Notes: a model not told the origin generated them from the sequence alone. A stretch of DNA of 64,000 nucleotides from Dichetophora obliterata (GCA_963920525.1 OY986436.1:8762001-8826000); one strand, 5' to 3'. Numbered from the stretch's first letter, positions 21,561-33,194 are shown. A program made the numbers and translations.

Positions 21561-22229
21561 TCATGAAAAAAACCGTTGCATGTTAGCATCGCTACGTAAA
21601 TTATTTAACATATTAATAGTGGTCACCTCAATTGGACTATCTCCCTGTTGGCGCCTGACGAACACACAACCACGCATAGTGTATACGGCCCACAATTGCT
21701 TACTCCTCTTGAGATTAACCGCAGCATTGAGAATTTGTTTTTTTGTTTTGGTCAAGCATTCGTTTATGTAAATAGGTGCATTAGAGTCGAAGCCAGCGTG
21801 AATAAGTAAGAGAGTACTCTTGTTTTGTTTTCAAAAGTTAGCGGCTGCCTTGAGGATAGCTGCTTTATCAGTTGTGCTTTGAAGTTTGATGATTATACCA
21901 GCATCAGTTCTAATTGTGTTGTTTTTGCTCTTAATAAGAAAAATGTTTTTTATATTTCTGTTTTGGCAATTAATAGTGGTGCATAGTTTAGAGGATATTT
22001 CATTAACATTTTTGTTATCATTTATTGGTATGCCGCGGATAATTATGTCAGACGCAATAGCACTTTCTTCAACCTTAGACAAATGCGATTGAATTTCACG
22101 TACCTCTTTGCGAGAAGCCTCCAGCGCCATCAATCGATCTTCTAGTTTAGAATTTATATCATATAACTCATTACTGGCTTCATCTTTTGATGACATATTC
22201 GCTTCCAGTGTAGATAAACGTACGCTTAC
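21561..22229 (-). pseudogene. ORF1 (RNA-binding coat protein) relic of family A
   Basis: Minus-strand pieces show a coiled-coil-like stretch (YDINSKLEDRLMALEASRKE), an RRM-like segment (SDIIIRGIPINDNKNVNEIS, then TDAGIIIKLQSTTDKAAILK) and a C-terminal block KRSKQLWAVYTMRGCVFVRR. This order matches ORF1 proteins of L1/CR1/Jockey-like elements, which coat the RNA and act as chaperones. At least one frameshift separates 21,831-22,316 from 21,561-21,755. The upstream part of the first open frame (to 22,316) belongs to the piggyBac relic, so that frame is a chance fusion across the insertion junction. Confidence 0.75.
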
Positions 22230-23052
22230 ACGCTGTACACCACAATAAATGAGTATACCAAAATATGCATCTAATTTAGAGTCAGTGAATGGCGTATGTA
22301 GTATATGTTTTATCATTTGGTCGTTTTTTATATTCTGGATAATTTTATTTCATTGCTGTAGTTTTTATTAACTTTCCTTCTTTTTTTTTTTGTTTGCTTC
22401 TCGCAAAATTATATCGCACATTTCAGATGATAAAATCCTTTTGAAAATGTCTTCAGCTGTATGTAGTTTGGTGTGGTTTGCTGCACAGCCTCAATAATAC
22501 ATAATATTTCGAACACTCATTTTTGTTTGTTTAATTGGATCAAGTATCCACTGTGTTAAATATTTTCTAAGAGTAAAAGTTCCTGACTTTACTGAAACAC
22601 TATCATCCGATAAATATTGATCCTCTTCTTTTTCGATTTCACCATCTTGTTCAATATCCGATACTTCAGAAGTAGTCTGGTCTATTAGTGAAATATAATA
22701 TACTTCGGTATCAGAAGCCGCTTATCCTTCTTGGACAATTTTTAAAACGTTAAAATCTTGCTCATATTCTTCAACTTTTTGGTTGTTGTATTTTAATTCT
22801 CACTTCACAAAAAGTTTTCACAAAATAATGACAAAAATAACACAAAAACAATGGTTTCGATGTCAAAAATTTTAGATATTAAATTCAACTGAATGTTACA
22901 TGTGCAAGAATCCACGTGCATTTTTACGATCATGTGTTTTACTACAGCAGCGATAGCCTGCAAACATATTCTGATGCATGGACAATAACGAAAACGTCGA
23001 CAAAATCGAGAAAATATGCAGAAGCTGTGTTATTATGTCTGCAAATAACAAC

Positions 23053-23215
23053 ACTAAGGCTACCCGCAGAATAAACGCTGAAGCAGGCAGACAGGCGCAG
23101 GCAGTGTCTTGCGAAGAAACGAGATAGAAATAACTTTTTTCTCTCTTGTTCACATAGTTTTCCTGTGCCTGCCTGCCTTCCTGTCTGCTTTGCCGTTTAC
23201 TCTGCGGGCAGCCTA
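23053..23215. repeat. GC-rich inverted repeat within the piggyBac element
   Basis: GCTACCCGCAGAATAAACGC...AGCAGGCAGACAGG at 23,056-23,105 is mirrored by GCCTGCC..CCTGTCTGCTTTG...GTTTACTCTGCGGGCAGCC at 23,167-23,215. It could be a small foldback insertion or a native palindrome of the piggyBac 5' region. Short open frames across it (22,896-23,153 minus, 23,165-23,356 plus) are mirror shadows. Confidence 0.55.
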
Positions 23216-23333
23216 AGGGCGCGTTTGTTGTACCAACTTATTGCTTTGCCGATGCGAGCGCAAGTCATGCATCTCTGTTACCCCAATGAATTTTTGAGTT
23301 TCAGCTCGGCTCGGATCGGTCGTTTTATAAGAC

Positions 23334-23584
23334 AATTCTGTGTCGATAAGCAATAACAGCTTAAGTCTGATTTCAAAGTTCCAAGAAATCTTGCTTCAAA
23401 GTTTTCGATCGCCATATAAGTTACATGAAAGGGTCTGTTTTTTGTGTCATAACTTTGGCTAGGGTCATGCTAGAAGCTCCAGATTTTGTGTGCATTTAGT
23501 ACTTTATGCGTGGCACACAGCTACACCAATAACTCAATTCTGTCTAAGTCAACTTAAGCGATTATTGCTTATCGACACAGAATT
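23334..23584. mobile_element. 251-bp hairpin MITE
   Basis: The 33-bp ends are inverted copies with two mismatches: AATTCTGTGTCGATAAGCAA then TAACAGCTTAAGT at the left, and the reverse complement at 23,552-23,584. No coding capacity and no clear target duplication. It lies between the transposase relic and the right end of the piggyBac element. Confidence 0.6.
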
Positions 23585-23774
23585 ATTGCCAAAAAAAAAA
23601 AAAAAAATAATATTTTTACAAATATATTTTTGAAATGTTTTAAGGAGCAAAATTAACGAAAAATCTATGAATCTGATCTAGCTGGTGTTTTTTTATCTCA
23701 ATTATAGGAAGGTACCCGGGTACCTCGTCACTCTAATGAATGTGTTTTTTTTTTGTCACTCACATAAGGGTTAA

Positions 23775-25050
23775 GCAACAAAGCTATGTTTTATTTGTTA
23801 AACTTGTCAACAAAAAATTTAATAAAAATGACAAACTTTGTTGTATTTTTTTTACCTTTTTCTGTCACCATTTTCTAAACTTTTCTAACCTATTCACTTC
23901 TTTTCTTATAACCATTTTATGCAAAAATGAAGTTTATTAAATTTTTTTTAAATTTTCTGTTTTCTTAATACACCAATCTTTAGCACACAAGCTCTGCTTA
24001 TGAGCAGACAAAGACCCAGTTCAAAGCATACTTTCAAACAGGGCAGCTCATATTGTTTTTGTTTTTTACTTTATTCAGTTTTTTTTTCTTATTCTTGTGT
24101 CATGCCTCTAAGGCAGGTTGACACACTAACATAAAATGTCTACGCATAAAACATAAAAAAAAGTTGTATAAAATATTCAAACATGCAAAATACTTAGTAC
24201 AAAGAACACACAAAGTTTAGCACGAATACCGGAAATACAAAGATCAGCCGCAGGAAACAGCAACTTAAAATTGCAATGGCGACACAGTGCTCTGAAGTGT
24301 GGCACAACAACTAGTTGGCTTGGCTGTGTGTTGAGTTGACAGCAGTTGAGTGTGCTCTGTCATAATGTTTTGTGTTATATTTCACAAAAATAATGTTGAA
24401 CTTTTGCGGGCAATTTTTCTTTAAATTACATAATTAAAGAGAAAAATTTATGAGATTCCAGATTTGACTTGGTGTTGTTTTAGCTCAAGTCATGATTGTA
24501 GTAATCAAGGTTTTCTTGTGTAGAGTGATATGTAAAAGTTGGCTGCTAACGTAAGTCTCATTAAGCTTTAATGAGTTTTTTTATGAACATTTTGTTTCCC
24601 AAAATTCTATCACAAACATTTCTTTCTGAAGATTTACATATTAAACCTAGATAGATTTATATTAGACATAATACACAATTTCTCTTTTATTCCAATTTCA
24701 TTTGAATGAAATTGTGACTATCTGAAAAGCACGTAAAAATTTCTATCAAAATTTATTATTTTTGAGCTTCAAGTTTTGTTTTGAATTCACAAAATTACTG
24801 CAAACACATAGAAATAATAAAAATACTGGGTAACAATTGATACTTTCCCAGAAAAGACCTGTTAATCTATACAGAGTTTTTGGTTTTAGCTGTTGTTGTC
24901 TTCTTTAAAACTGACTTGATTTATTTTAATTTAAAGATTAGCATTGACATTTTTTTAATTAAAAAAAGTTTAAATTTTCTAGTTTAAAAGCTTTAATATC
25001 ATTTCATTTATTTCAATAAATTTTATATTTAAAGCGTTGACTTTAATTTT
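23775..25050. other. gene-free stretch
   Basis: A/T-rich sequence with T-runs; I see no coding region, repeat end or RNA gene that I can support. Confidence 0.45.
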
Positions 25051-25056
25051 AAAGCA

Positions 25057-25907
25057 TAGCACTCTGTTCAGTTTCATGCGAAATTCCACTCAAATCTCCA
25101 TACAAAAAGTGACAGCTGCGAAACATGCGTGGAAATTTTCACAACATGTTCGTCAGAGCAGTACTCTGTTCCGCTGCGTGAAATTATCGCAACATGTTTC
25201 TGAGCAGCATTTTTTCACTACAATTTAATTATACTGCCTATTTACTTTGAAGTGAAAAGAGAGATATCATATGAAATCTCCCAACTTATTCTCTGATTCT
25301 CTCAGAGAAACGTTGCTATAGAAATTCCTCGCAACAAACTTTAAGTCAGAAAGCCTAGGCTTTACGTGAATTTTACAAAAAGTGACAGCAGATAAACAAG
25401 CGTGGAAATTTTCACAACATGTTCGTCAGATCAGTACTCTGTTTCGCTGCGTGAAATTATAGCAACATGTTTCTGATATGAAACTCTATATGATATGAAA
25501 TCTCAGAGAGTCTAGTACTCTGCTCAATTGCGTGAAATTTCGCTGCAACATCTATTTATGTAATTTTATGCAATGCATTCCTATGGCAACGTTTCTCAGA
25601 GAGACTCAGAGAATAAGTTGGGAGATTTCATTTCATATCTCTCTTTTCACTTCAAAAAAAATATGCAGTATAATTAAATTTTCGTGAAAAAATGTTTCTC
25701 AGAAACATGTTGCTATAATTTTACGCAGCGAAACAGAGTACTGCTCTGACGAACATGTTGTGAAAATTTCCACGCTTGTTTAACTGCTGTCACTTTTTGT
25801 ATGAAGATTTGAGTGAAAATTAACATGAGACTGAACAGAGTACTATTCTTAACAAATAAATAGATGTTGCCAGCGAAATTTCACGTAAACGAACGGAGTA
25901 CTAGGCT
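25057..25907. mobile_element. foldback cluster with two overlapping inverted-repeat systems
   Basis: Arms at 25,057-25,325 and 25,580-25,845 are inverted copies of about 270 bp; their outer ends read TAGCACTCTGTTCAGTTTCATG and TAGTACTCTGTTCAGTCTCATG. Inside is a third, direct copy of part of the arm (25,375-25,485, AAAAGTGACAGCAGATAAAC ... CAACATGTTTCTGATATG). A second pair, 25,508-25,560 (CTAGTACTCTGCTCAATTGC ... CAACATCTATTTAT) and 25,853-25,907, overlaps the first. All arms share GTACTCTG..C and GCGTGAAATT blocks, so this looks like related foldback MITEs inserted in one another. No gene. Confidence 0.75.
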
Positions 25908-25909
25908 TA

Positions 25910-27660
25910 AGACTTAAGTTTTAGTTTAGGCTTAAGAATTTATGTTATTTAAATTCTTGCTGTTAAATTTGATAGTTTGAAGATATTGCTAAGTAATTGC
26001 AACAGCTCAAAAATTATAGCCCAAAATATTTTGACACAATTTAGTAAAAATTTGACTAAAAAACAGAAACACAGCATAAATGAGAGCAAAACTATTTGAG
26101 ACCCAATGTAAATGTTGGCATAAAACTTTTCATCATCATCAGTATCATCATAATCCTCGTCAGCGTCAACCAACAGCTAAATATTGTCAACAGCCGAGTC
26201 AGCACAAAAACTCAAACAAAACATTTGCTGACTTCCACCAGCGACAACATCGTCGCCATCATCGTCACCATCAGCACCATCATCATCATGGCACTTTCTT
26301 GCTTTATGATACCCCAGAGTTTTGTCCTTTATAATTGCATCTCGTTTAGCATTTATAATGAATAATCCTGGCAGCACAACAGCTGCCAATGTGTTTTTTT
26401 TCACTGGTTTTTTGTTGTTGTTGTGCTTTTCTGTTTTATTTTTTGTGTACCTTTATTGTTATTGTTGTTGTGACAATTAAAGAAACTCGCTTGGGTTGCG
26501 GCTATAAAAATTGTTGATTCTAGTTTGTGGCAACACAATTTTTTATTTACCTTTAATTTTTTTTTTTTTTTTAATTTATAATATTTCTTTTTTTTTACTG
26601 TTTTCTGCTGTCTTTTGAACAATGAATGAGTTGTTTTCAGTTTTTTGTTTTTCAAATTAGAGTATTTTTTTCAAACCGTTTGACTGGGTTTTCTTCTGTT
26701 TTTCATTCGTTTGTTCTGCAAAAATACAGAGCAACAATATTTTTTGTTTTCTAATAATTTTGTCAACATATTCCAACATATTTATTGTTTAGTTTAATAT
26801 TGCTTTTTTTTAAATTTTTTTGTTTTATAATAACATTCATGTCTGCTCTGTTGTGTGTGGAATTTTCATTTAATTGCTGAGACTTTCAGTTCCATCCTAC
26901 AAGAGCATACATATTTTTTTTCTGAGTTAAGTTAATTTGACATATGTGTTTTGGGTTGTCACAAGCAATTTATGTGAGTTTTTGTTAAAATTGTCTATTA
27001 TTCTAAGTATTTCCAATTTCAGAGCTCACCGCGCTACATGAAAACTGCTGTCTAGACGTTGTCCTTTCAAAATCAGTTATGCCTTCCAAAATCAGCTACA
27101 CACCCTTTTTGAATGATTTGGTTATTATTCTTTTAAAAAGTAAAATCGAGTCAGGTGTTATAAGGTTAAACGATTTAAAAATTCAGTTTCAACTTTTTAA
27201 CATTACTGATATTTTTATGGAAAAATTAAAATTTTTTCCTATACAAAGTATATTTACTTTTTCTTAGTTTGTTACTAATAAATCTATACAAATAGATCTT
27301 TCCAAGTAAAGGACGAGATAAGAATGTTCAGCGAGAAATACATGCAGGGGCTTAGTGATAATATCAATCCTTTGGCTATTTTACTCCTCGATGAGACCAC
27401 TGGAGTTAGATGATTTAAAAGATTCCATTCATTTGACCTTTTGGTAAAAACAAACATCCTATTTGTTTTTGCATTTATTACAATTATTTATTGGTTATTT
27501 TTTACATAAATGTTTTCATTATTTTTCTTATTATTGAATTATTTTTAAACAAACTTTTGAACTTTCATTATTTTTGCAATGTTTAATTGAATTTTTCTGA
27601 AAAATTGGTATATAATATATATTTACATTTGCATTTTATATTGCAAAGCTTAATGAAATC
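25910..27660. other. gene-free stretch with ATC/CAT microsatellite
   Basis: CATCATCAT-type repeats between about 26,125 and 26,290 create histidine-rich or isoleucine-rich open frames in several frames at once (26,080-26,404), which is typical of simple repeats. T-runs between 26,560 and 26,600 do the same on the other strand. No gene is supported. Confidence 0.5.
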
Positions 27661-27668
27661 TTGCAATG

Positions 27669-28066
27669 TCAGTTAGGTTAGGTTAATCCCGATGCCTTCG
27701 TGAAGGCTCACATAGACCAATTCTGGTCCTTAGTGGTACCGGTAGCGAACAAAAGGAACCTTTGTGTTTATCTGAAGTCTTTAAAGATTTTCGTTGAATT
27801 CGCAAACCTTAGGAGGGATTCCAGAGATACCTTGGCTACATCTTTAAGCGACGGGAACGTCGATGAGCCTAGGTATTTTAGTCTCGATTTTAGTAGGGCG
27901 GGGCATGTGCCTAGTAGGTGCTCCATGGTCTCCACTGTGCCCAGTTCCTTGCACTTTCTGCAGTTGTCATCCGTGGTGATGACAAGCTTCCTCGCGTGGG
28001 CTGCCGTCATGCAGTGACCAGTGAGCATGCCCACTAGTGTCCTGCAATCTTTACGTGGGCGTGCCA
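27669..28066 (-). mobile_element. 5'-truncated R1-type non-LTR retrotransposon 3' end
   Basis: On the minus strand a frame encodes ARPRKDCRTLVGMLTGHCMT, KLVITTDDNCRKCKELGTVE and TMEHLLGTCPALLKSRLKYL (about 28,065-27,768): the RNase-H-adjacent C-terminal zinc-knuckle region (C-x2-C...H...C) of R1/I-type retrotransposons. The 3' UTR runs to TTAACCTAACCTAACTGAC at about 27,669. Homology stops at about 28,066, where A/T-rich flank continues a chance open frame. This is a dead-on-arrival 5' truncation; the coding remnant has no internal stop. Confidence 0.85.
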
Positions 28067-28069
28067 AGA

Positions 28070-29750
28070 TGAACAGAATTCGTTTCAGTTCAATGTTAGT
28101 TAAATGTAACATAAATTCAAATAATTTCCTTAATACTTTTTCTAAAATAGACTGCAAATAAATACTAACAAACAAAAAAGTTCCTGAATGAAGCATTTCA
28201 AAATAGAGGTGAAGCAACAAAAGTGAATTTCTTATTTATTTTGACACAAACATTCAATTCACAAAATTACAAAACCATATTGAAAATATCATATAAAACA
28301 GTTGAAATTTCTTCAATATTGAAATACAAAAACTTTGTTACACACACACTCACACACACAAGAGGATATATTCACAACAGTATAAGCTTTAAACTTTGTT
28401 TTCTTGACAACATTACAAACAGTTAAAACTGAAATTGAAGCAAATGACAAGTTTATTGATATGCCAAAAATGCTTTTCAATGTCGAACAAAAATGCGTCG
28501 CACGTTTGCTTACAAGTGTTTGTATTACAATGGTTGTGTGTTTGCGACACTTTCATGTGTAATTTACACATCACTAGCTGGCAACAGCTTTTAGCAGCTA
28601 TTCAGTGTAGGCAGTTTTTCAATTTTACTTATTACTCGTACTCTGGCACGTACCTCGAACGTAAGGCTTTTTGACATTTTTATTTAACAACTCTTTTATT
28701 CATCGTTTTTGTTGCCAATTTCTGGGAAACACATTTTATTGTTTTCTTGTGTGCCAATTTTTGGTTTTATTTCTTTTCATTTTATTTTGCAACAGCCACT
28801 TTCTCCGTATTTGATTATCTTGTGAACTTTGTACAATTATTTGGCTGCTCTTGCTGCTGATTTTGTATGTTTTCGCACTCAATTTTCACACCATTGTTTT
28901 GTTTGACTTCCGCTTCAATTCACTTTGGGTTATAAATAGCCTGAAATTATGTGCAGTGGTAACAATATGATTGCCATGACAATAATATCCTTTTAAGTTA
29001 TTGCATTACAAAAATTCAATTTGCTAAAAATTAAATTGTGCACGATTCAAGCTGCTTTTGATACAACCACACTTACTACGTAAAAGGCATATGAACTTTG
29101 TCACTATATGTCGCTTTTCTTATATAAAAGAAATTTACATTTTTGTTTTATTTGGCAATATTACAAAATTAATAAAATATTTTTGATTTTAGCTTTGATT
29201 AAATTCTTTTCGTAAAAGTTAGTTTTCTTAAAAAAACCCATTAATGTGTTAATAGGTCTTCTTTCATCTTTTCCAAAAACGGTTTGAAAAGTGCCATTAA
29301 CTGTAGTTGAAGATATATTATATGAAAATGTTCTTGGAAAATTGCATTTGAGGTGCAATAAATAGTGAAAAATAAGAAACAACTAGAACAGACATACAAT
29401 CCCAGGTAGTGTTTTAGCATTGATCTAGAAAAAAACGTACTGCTTTTTCGTCGCATGATGAAATGACTGATCAGAAAATAAATTCTTACGAGTTTATTCG
29501 AAAAGGTGTCAAATCATATAAGACTTAAACAGTGGGTTAGTCACAGCTATAACACTCAAGACCACTTCAGAGGAAGTGTTTTTATTTTTTACAACTTAAT
29601 TTTATTTTATTTTATATCTTTCAGTTATATATAGGGCATTCTACTATTACTACTGGAAGATTTTACTCCAGACTTTGACCTACTATGAGTTGAAACGATG
29701 TCATCGTAATTTATATAACAGTGAAATATATTTTGAAACACAGATAAATA
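28070..29750. other. gene-free stretch including dispersed repeat copy 2
   Basis: No supported gene. A CA-rich run lies near 28,340. At 29,490-29,540 is the partner of the dispersed repeat at 6,540-6,590. Small open frames (28,435-28,674, 29,161-29,456) show no domain. Confidence 0.45.
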
Positions 29751-29754
29751 ACTA

Positions 29755-30459
29755 TTGTGTAATATTTATGTTATTGATAATTTTTCGTTAAGTCGGTTGA
29801 ATGAAATTAAAGACTTGGGTGTGATCTTTGATTCCAAAGTTTTGTTTGCGGCTCACCTGGATTTTATAATACCCAAAGCTTATGCTATGTTGCCTTTTAT
29901 TCGAAGAAATAGTAAAAGTTTTTGGGGTCCCCTATACAGTTAAGTCCTTATACACTTCATTCGTAAGAGTGAAACTGGAATATGCGGTATTTATTTGGAG
30001 GCCGTATTAGTACAAAAATAATTTTTAAGATTCGCTCTGCGTCACATTAATTTGATGAGCCTATGCCTTCATATGATGCCAGAAGAAAACTGTTAGGCTT
30101 AAGCTCTCTCTGTGATAGGAGGTCATTATTGTCATTATTGTTTATTTATGATATTGTTGTGGCAACTGTAGATTGCCCATCTCTTTTGCAGTTAATTAAC
30201 TTTAATGTTCCTCAAAGATCTCTTAGACACTCATATTTATTTTATTTAGGCACTTACCGTACGAATTATGCTCATAATTCACCAATTAATAGAGGTTTAT
30301 ATGAATTAAATATTTTGTCATCTAAGTGCATTTTGGATTTTACATCTTCTAAACAGTCATTTAAAAATCTGTTAAAAAATGATATTTAGTCAGTATCTTA
30401 GTCATTTAAGAATATTTAATTTGACTATTTATGTAAATAAATAAATAAATAAATAAATA
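29755..30459 (+). pseudogene. non-LTR reverse transcriptase C-terminal relic (family B), with AAAT tail
   Basis: Plus-strand pieces EIKDLGVIFDSKVLFAAHLD, IIPKAYAMLPFIRRN and, in another frame, DCPSLLQLINFNVPQRSLRH and YRTNYAHNSPINRGLYELN are homologous to the C-terminal region of the element at 52,153-53,570 (KDLGVIFDSRFTFIGHLNYI, DCPNLLKLINFNVPSRALRH). Stops and frameshifts separate the pieces near 29,940 and 30,060. The copy ends in an (AAAT)n run at 30,434-30,459, a 3' tail of the sort left by this type of retrotransposon. Only the 3' approximately 0.7 kb was inserted. Confidence 0.85.
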
Positions 30460-30954
30460 TTCCTTTAAAATAAAGGCCAAAAAGTTTTTATAAGTTTTGT
30501 TACCATTATTTGCAATGATGTGACTACCGGGACACTGAAAAATTCTACTCATTTAACTTTTAAAACTCAAAAAAACTTTTTTTAATTTAAAAAACAAATT
30601 AGAACGAACAATAACACGGTTATACAAAATAAAAAAAAATAACATGTACTTTTGAAGTGACTTAGCACAGGTTGTAGATCTGGTCGAGTATAACATGACT
30701 TTTTTAATTTAATTTGTAATTTGGCTTTATTCATTTATTAGTTGATAAGAAATAGTTATTCTTTATTTAAAAACTACTATTTAATTATAATTTAATTTAT
30801 ATTTAAAAACTACTTAATTTAAAATCTAAAACTAATTTAATTAAAATAATAAAATCGACACAAACTTATATGTAATGAAGTGAAGTATTAAATAAAAAAG
30901 GGTTAAATCAGAAAAAGGGAGAAAGTAAAAGAGAAACGAGAATTTAAGAAAAAT

Positions 30955-31330
30955 GTGCAGATATTAATTGCTTGAAGTTTTGTGCATTGGAAATAGATTT
31001 AAGACACCTCGGCATGGAGTTCCACAATCTAATGGTGCTTACGAAAAAAAGTCTTGAGGAATTTAAATATTTACAGCGAGGAATTACCAAATTTAAGCTT
31101 CTGGATGATAAACAAAACTAAAGTTTAGAATATAGATAGTTTGGAGTTTTTGAGTGTATCAGCTTGTGCAAGAATATACACTGTCGTGCTTATAAGTAAT
31201 GTTCTACATTGCATCCTACAATTCTGGTGCTTAGACCAGTAACATGGCTCAATCATCTGAGTCCATACACATAACGGGCCCCATAGTTTAACGCCACTTT
31301 CAGTTTATGTAACGAATGTGAGTCTAGATT
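30955..31330 (-). pseudogene. non-LTR retrotransposon C-terminal fragment
   Basis: On the minus strand broken frames read LHKLKVALNYGARYVYGLR, then LHKLI, and finally STIRLWNSMPR at about 31,040-31,010. This is the conserved end domain of Jockey/CR1-like ORF2 proteins, also seen at 57,878-58,180 in this window. It has stops, and the reverse transcriptase part is absent. Confidence 0.65.
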
Positions 31331-31949
31331 ACTAAACACCACTTCAAAATAATATATAAAAAGTTAATAAACCCCAAAAATTTTATTTTACCGTTAAATA
31401 ACCGATTTTTAGGTACTTGACGAATTTAACAATCAATAACTTAGGAAGTTTTTAACCGATTTTCGATTTAAAAACGATTTTGAAAAGATAAAATATACAG
31501 TTTTCCAAATATGTACATATCTTAAGAACTATCGAAATCTTTTTTGAGTTATAATCTGCCAAACCTTAAATTTTTAACTTTTTTCCAAATTTTTCAACTT
31601 TGAGGATTATTTACTGCCAAAGTTTTGTTAAAAATTACTAAAAATAACCATATGAAAGTATAATTTATTAAGAATAAAATGAATGTTTAGTTATGTAAAC
31701 TGGATGGAAACTGACTGAGTTATTGAATTTTTTTTTATACATAAAAAAATTGAGTCTTTATTGCTCAATGGATCATGTGAGCGTTCATTTATCACCTTAA
31801 CGGTTCTATTAAATATATTTTTATCGTTTCTTTTAATATTGGTGTATTTTTAAATACGAATGACCCTTTTTTTATATTCTTATGCGGAAATAACCTTTTA
31901 AACGTACATAATCATGTCGAAGATTCTGAGGGTAATTTAATACGCAAAA

Positions 31950-33145
31950 CATCAACGACTCATTTTTCGTCATAACTCCCAAACCAAACATCCTACAGAA
32001 CGATTTATGCATCAAAATGTTTGTAATTACAATACCCACATGAGTGCATTCTTAGAATAAATTAATTTTTTTTCAAAAATTTTAGTTCTGTTCTACGTCA
32101 TTTTTTGTGATTTTCCACATTTTTTTGGCCATAACTTCCAAACCATACATCATGAAAGAACAAGTTATGCACCGAAATGTTTGTTAAACTTCTGCTTACA
32201 AGACTGCATTCTTGGAAAAATTTTGAAAACAATATTACATCATATTTTTATATGTTATATTTGGTGAATTTTTTTTTTTGTTTTTCTCCATAAAATTCAC
32301 CTTAAAATCCAAACTACACATCTGACAAGGATGATTCATGCATTAAATTATTTCCATAGCATCGTCTTTAAGGTGGGTTTGTTCTTTGTTCAAATGACTT
32401 TTGCTCTCTTCTAGTTTAGGAGTTGTATAACACTTTTTGGAGTGGTAGTTGGCCGAATACATCTGATTTCTTTCGTCTTCCAAACTCCCAAACCAAACAT
32501 CCTATAAAAACGATTAATGCACCAAAATGTTTGCAATAACAATACCCACATGACTGTATTCTAAGAAGAAATATTTTTTCAACAATCTAAGTTTTCTACG
32601 TCTTTTTTTGTGATATTCCACTTTTTTGTTTTTTGGTCATAACTCCCAAACCATACATCATAAAAGAACGAATTATGCACCAAAATGTTTGTTAAGCCTT
32701 TGTCTATAAGATTGCATTCTTGGAAAAATATTAAAAAATAATATTACAGCATATTTTGATATGTCCTTTTTGGTGAATTTTTTTTTTCGTTTTTTCGCCA
32801 TAAAATTCGCCTTCAAATCCAAACTACACATCTGGCAAGAACGATTCATGCATACAAATTATTTAAATAGCATCGTCCTTAAGGAAGGTTTGTTCTTTGT
32901 GGAAATGATTTTTGCTCTCTCTTCTAGTTTAGGAGTTGTAGAGCACTTTTTGGTGTGGTGTGGCCAAAAAGATCTGATTTTTTCGTTCAAACTCCCAAAC
33001 CATTATTGGTAGATTAATGCACCAAAATGTTTGCAATAACAATACCCACGCGACTGCATTCTTAGAAGAAATATTTTTTTCAATAATCTTAGTTTTCTAC
33101 GTAATTTTTTGTGATTTTCCACTTCTTCGTTTTTTGGCCATCAAA
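31950..33145. repeat. higher-order tandem array: 508-bp unit of three approximately 165-bp subunits
   Basis: CATAACTCCCAAACCA-type blocks begin at 31,971, 32,130 and (diverged, AAAATCCAAACTACACATCT) about 32,304. The same three recur at 32,482, 32,638 and 32,814, and the first again at 32,988, giving periods of 506-510 bp over about 2.4 copies. Within a unit the three subunits share ATGCA..AAATG/ATTTG and GCATTCTT.GAA blocks. This is satellite-type organisation; open frames here (32,761-33,205) are by-products. Confidence 0.85.
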
Positions 33146-33194
33146 CCCTGTGCATTCTTCCATTGTATTGAGATGATTTTACACCTTTTTTGTA

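Larger units (their letters stand above)
16295..22229 (-). mobile_element. two-ORF APE-type non-LTR retrotransposon (family A), interrupted
   Basis: Inserted in the piggyBac transposase relic between its VQR and SREHL codons. On the minus strand the order is ORF1 (22,229 to about 21,561), endonuclease start (21,389-21,216), an 8-bp-duplication DNA element (19,277-21,207), rest of the endonuclease (19,268 to about 18,650), reverse transcriptase and C-terminal domain (about 18,250-16,579), then an AT-rich 3' end with AAATAAAC-like tail repeats at about 16,296-16,325. Removing the DNA element would leave about 4.0 kb. Layout and motifs fit the Jockey/CR1-like group; I cannot name the clade firmly. 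Many frameshifts and stops show it is dead. Confidence 0.85.
15600..22800 (-). pseudogene. piggyBac-type transposase relic in three pieces
   Basis: Minus-strand fragments read in the right order for a piggyBac transposase. At about 22,800-22,230: an acidic N-terminus (SDIEQDGEIEKEEDQYLSDD), then CAANHTKLHTAEDIFKRILS, SEMCDIILREANKK and FTDSKLDAYFGILIYCGVQR. At 16,294-16,218: SREHL, ELWK and, after frame changes, RAKLSQDRF. At about 15,699-15,605: LLRFIPLDNNSTRTIRLATE and KAAVI. The breaks fall exactly at the edges of the two retrotransposons. Frames shift and stops occur (for example within KIVQEG*AAS). Most of the catalytic core after this point is missing, because the right order of motifs runs straight into the terminal sequence at 15,600. 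Confidence 0.8.
15210..23770 (-). mobile_element. piggyBac-type element, broken by nested insertions
   Basis: TTAA at 15,206-15,209 is followed by CCCTTATGAGAGTGAC, and GTCACTCACATAAGGG is followed by TTAA at 23,771-23,774: a 16-bp terminal inverted repeat with one mismatch and the TTAA duplication of piggyBac. Just inside each end is a GAGTGAC.AGGTACCCGGGTA block (15,219-15,240 and, inverted, 23,711-23,735), with a third GTACCCGGGTACC at 15,420-15,432: subterminal repeats as in other piggyBac elements. Without the Jockey fragment and the large non-LTR insertion the element would be about 2.1 kb. Transposase relics on the minus strand confirm the family. It is non-functional. Confidence 0.9.

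Noticed and set aside
21831..22316. 161-codon frame taken as a single gene
   Set aside because: It is a chance fusion of a piggyBac fragment (beyond 22,230) with ORF1 of a non-LTR element at the insertion junction.
26080..26404. Histidine-rich or isoleucine-rich open frames
   Set aside because: Three frames are open at once over CATCATCAT repeats, which is a simple-repeat artefact.
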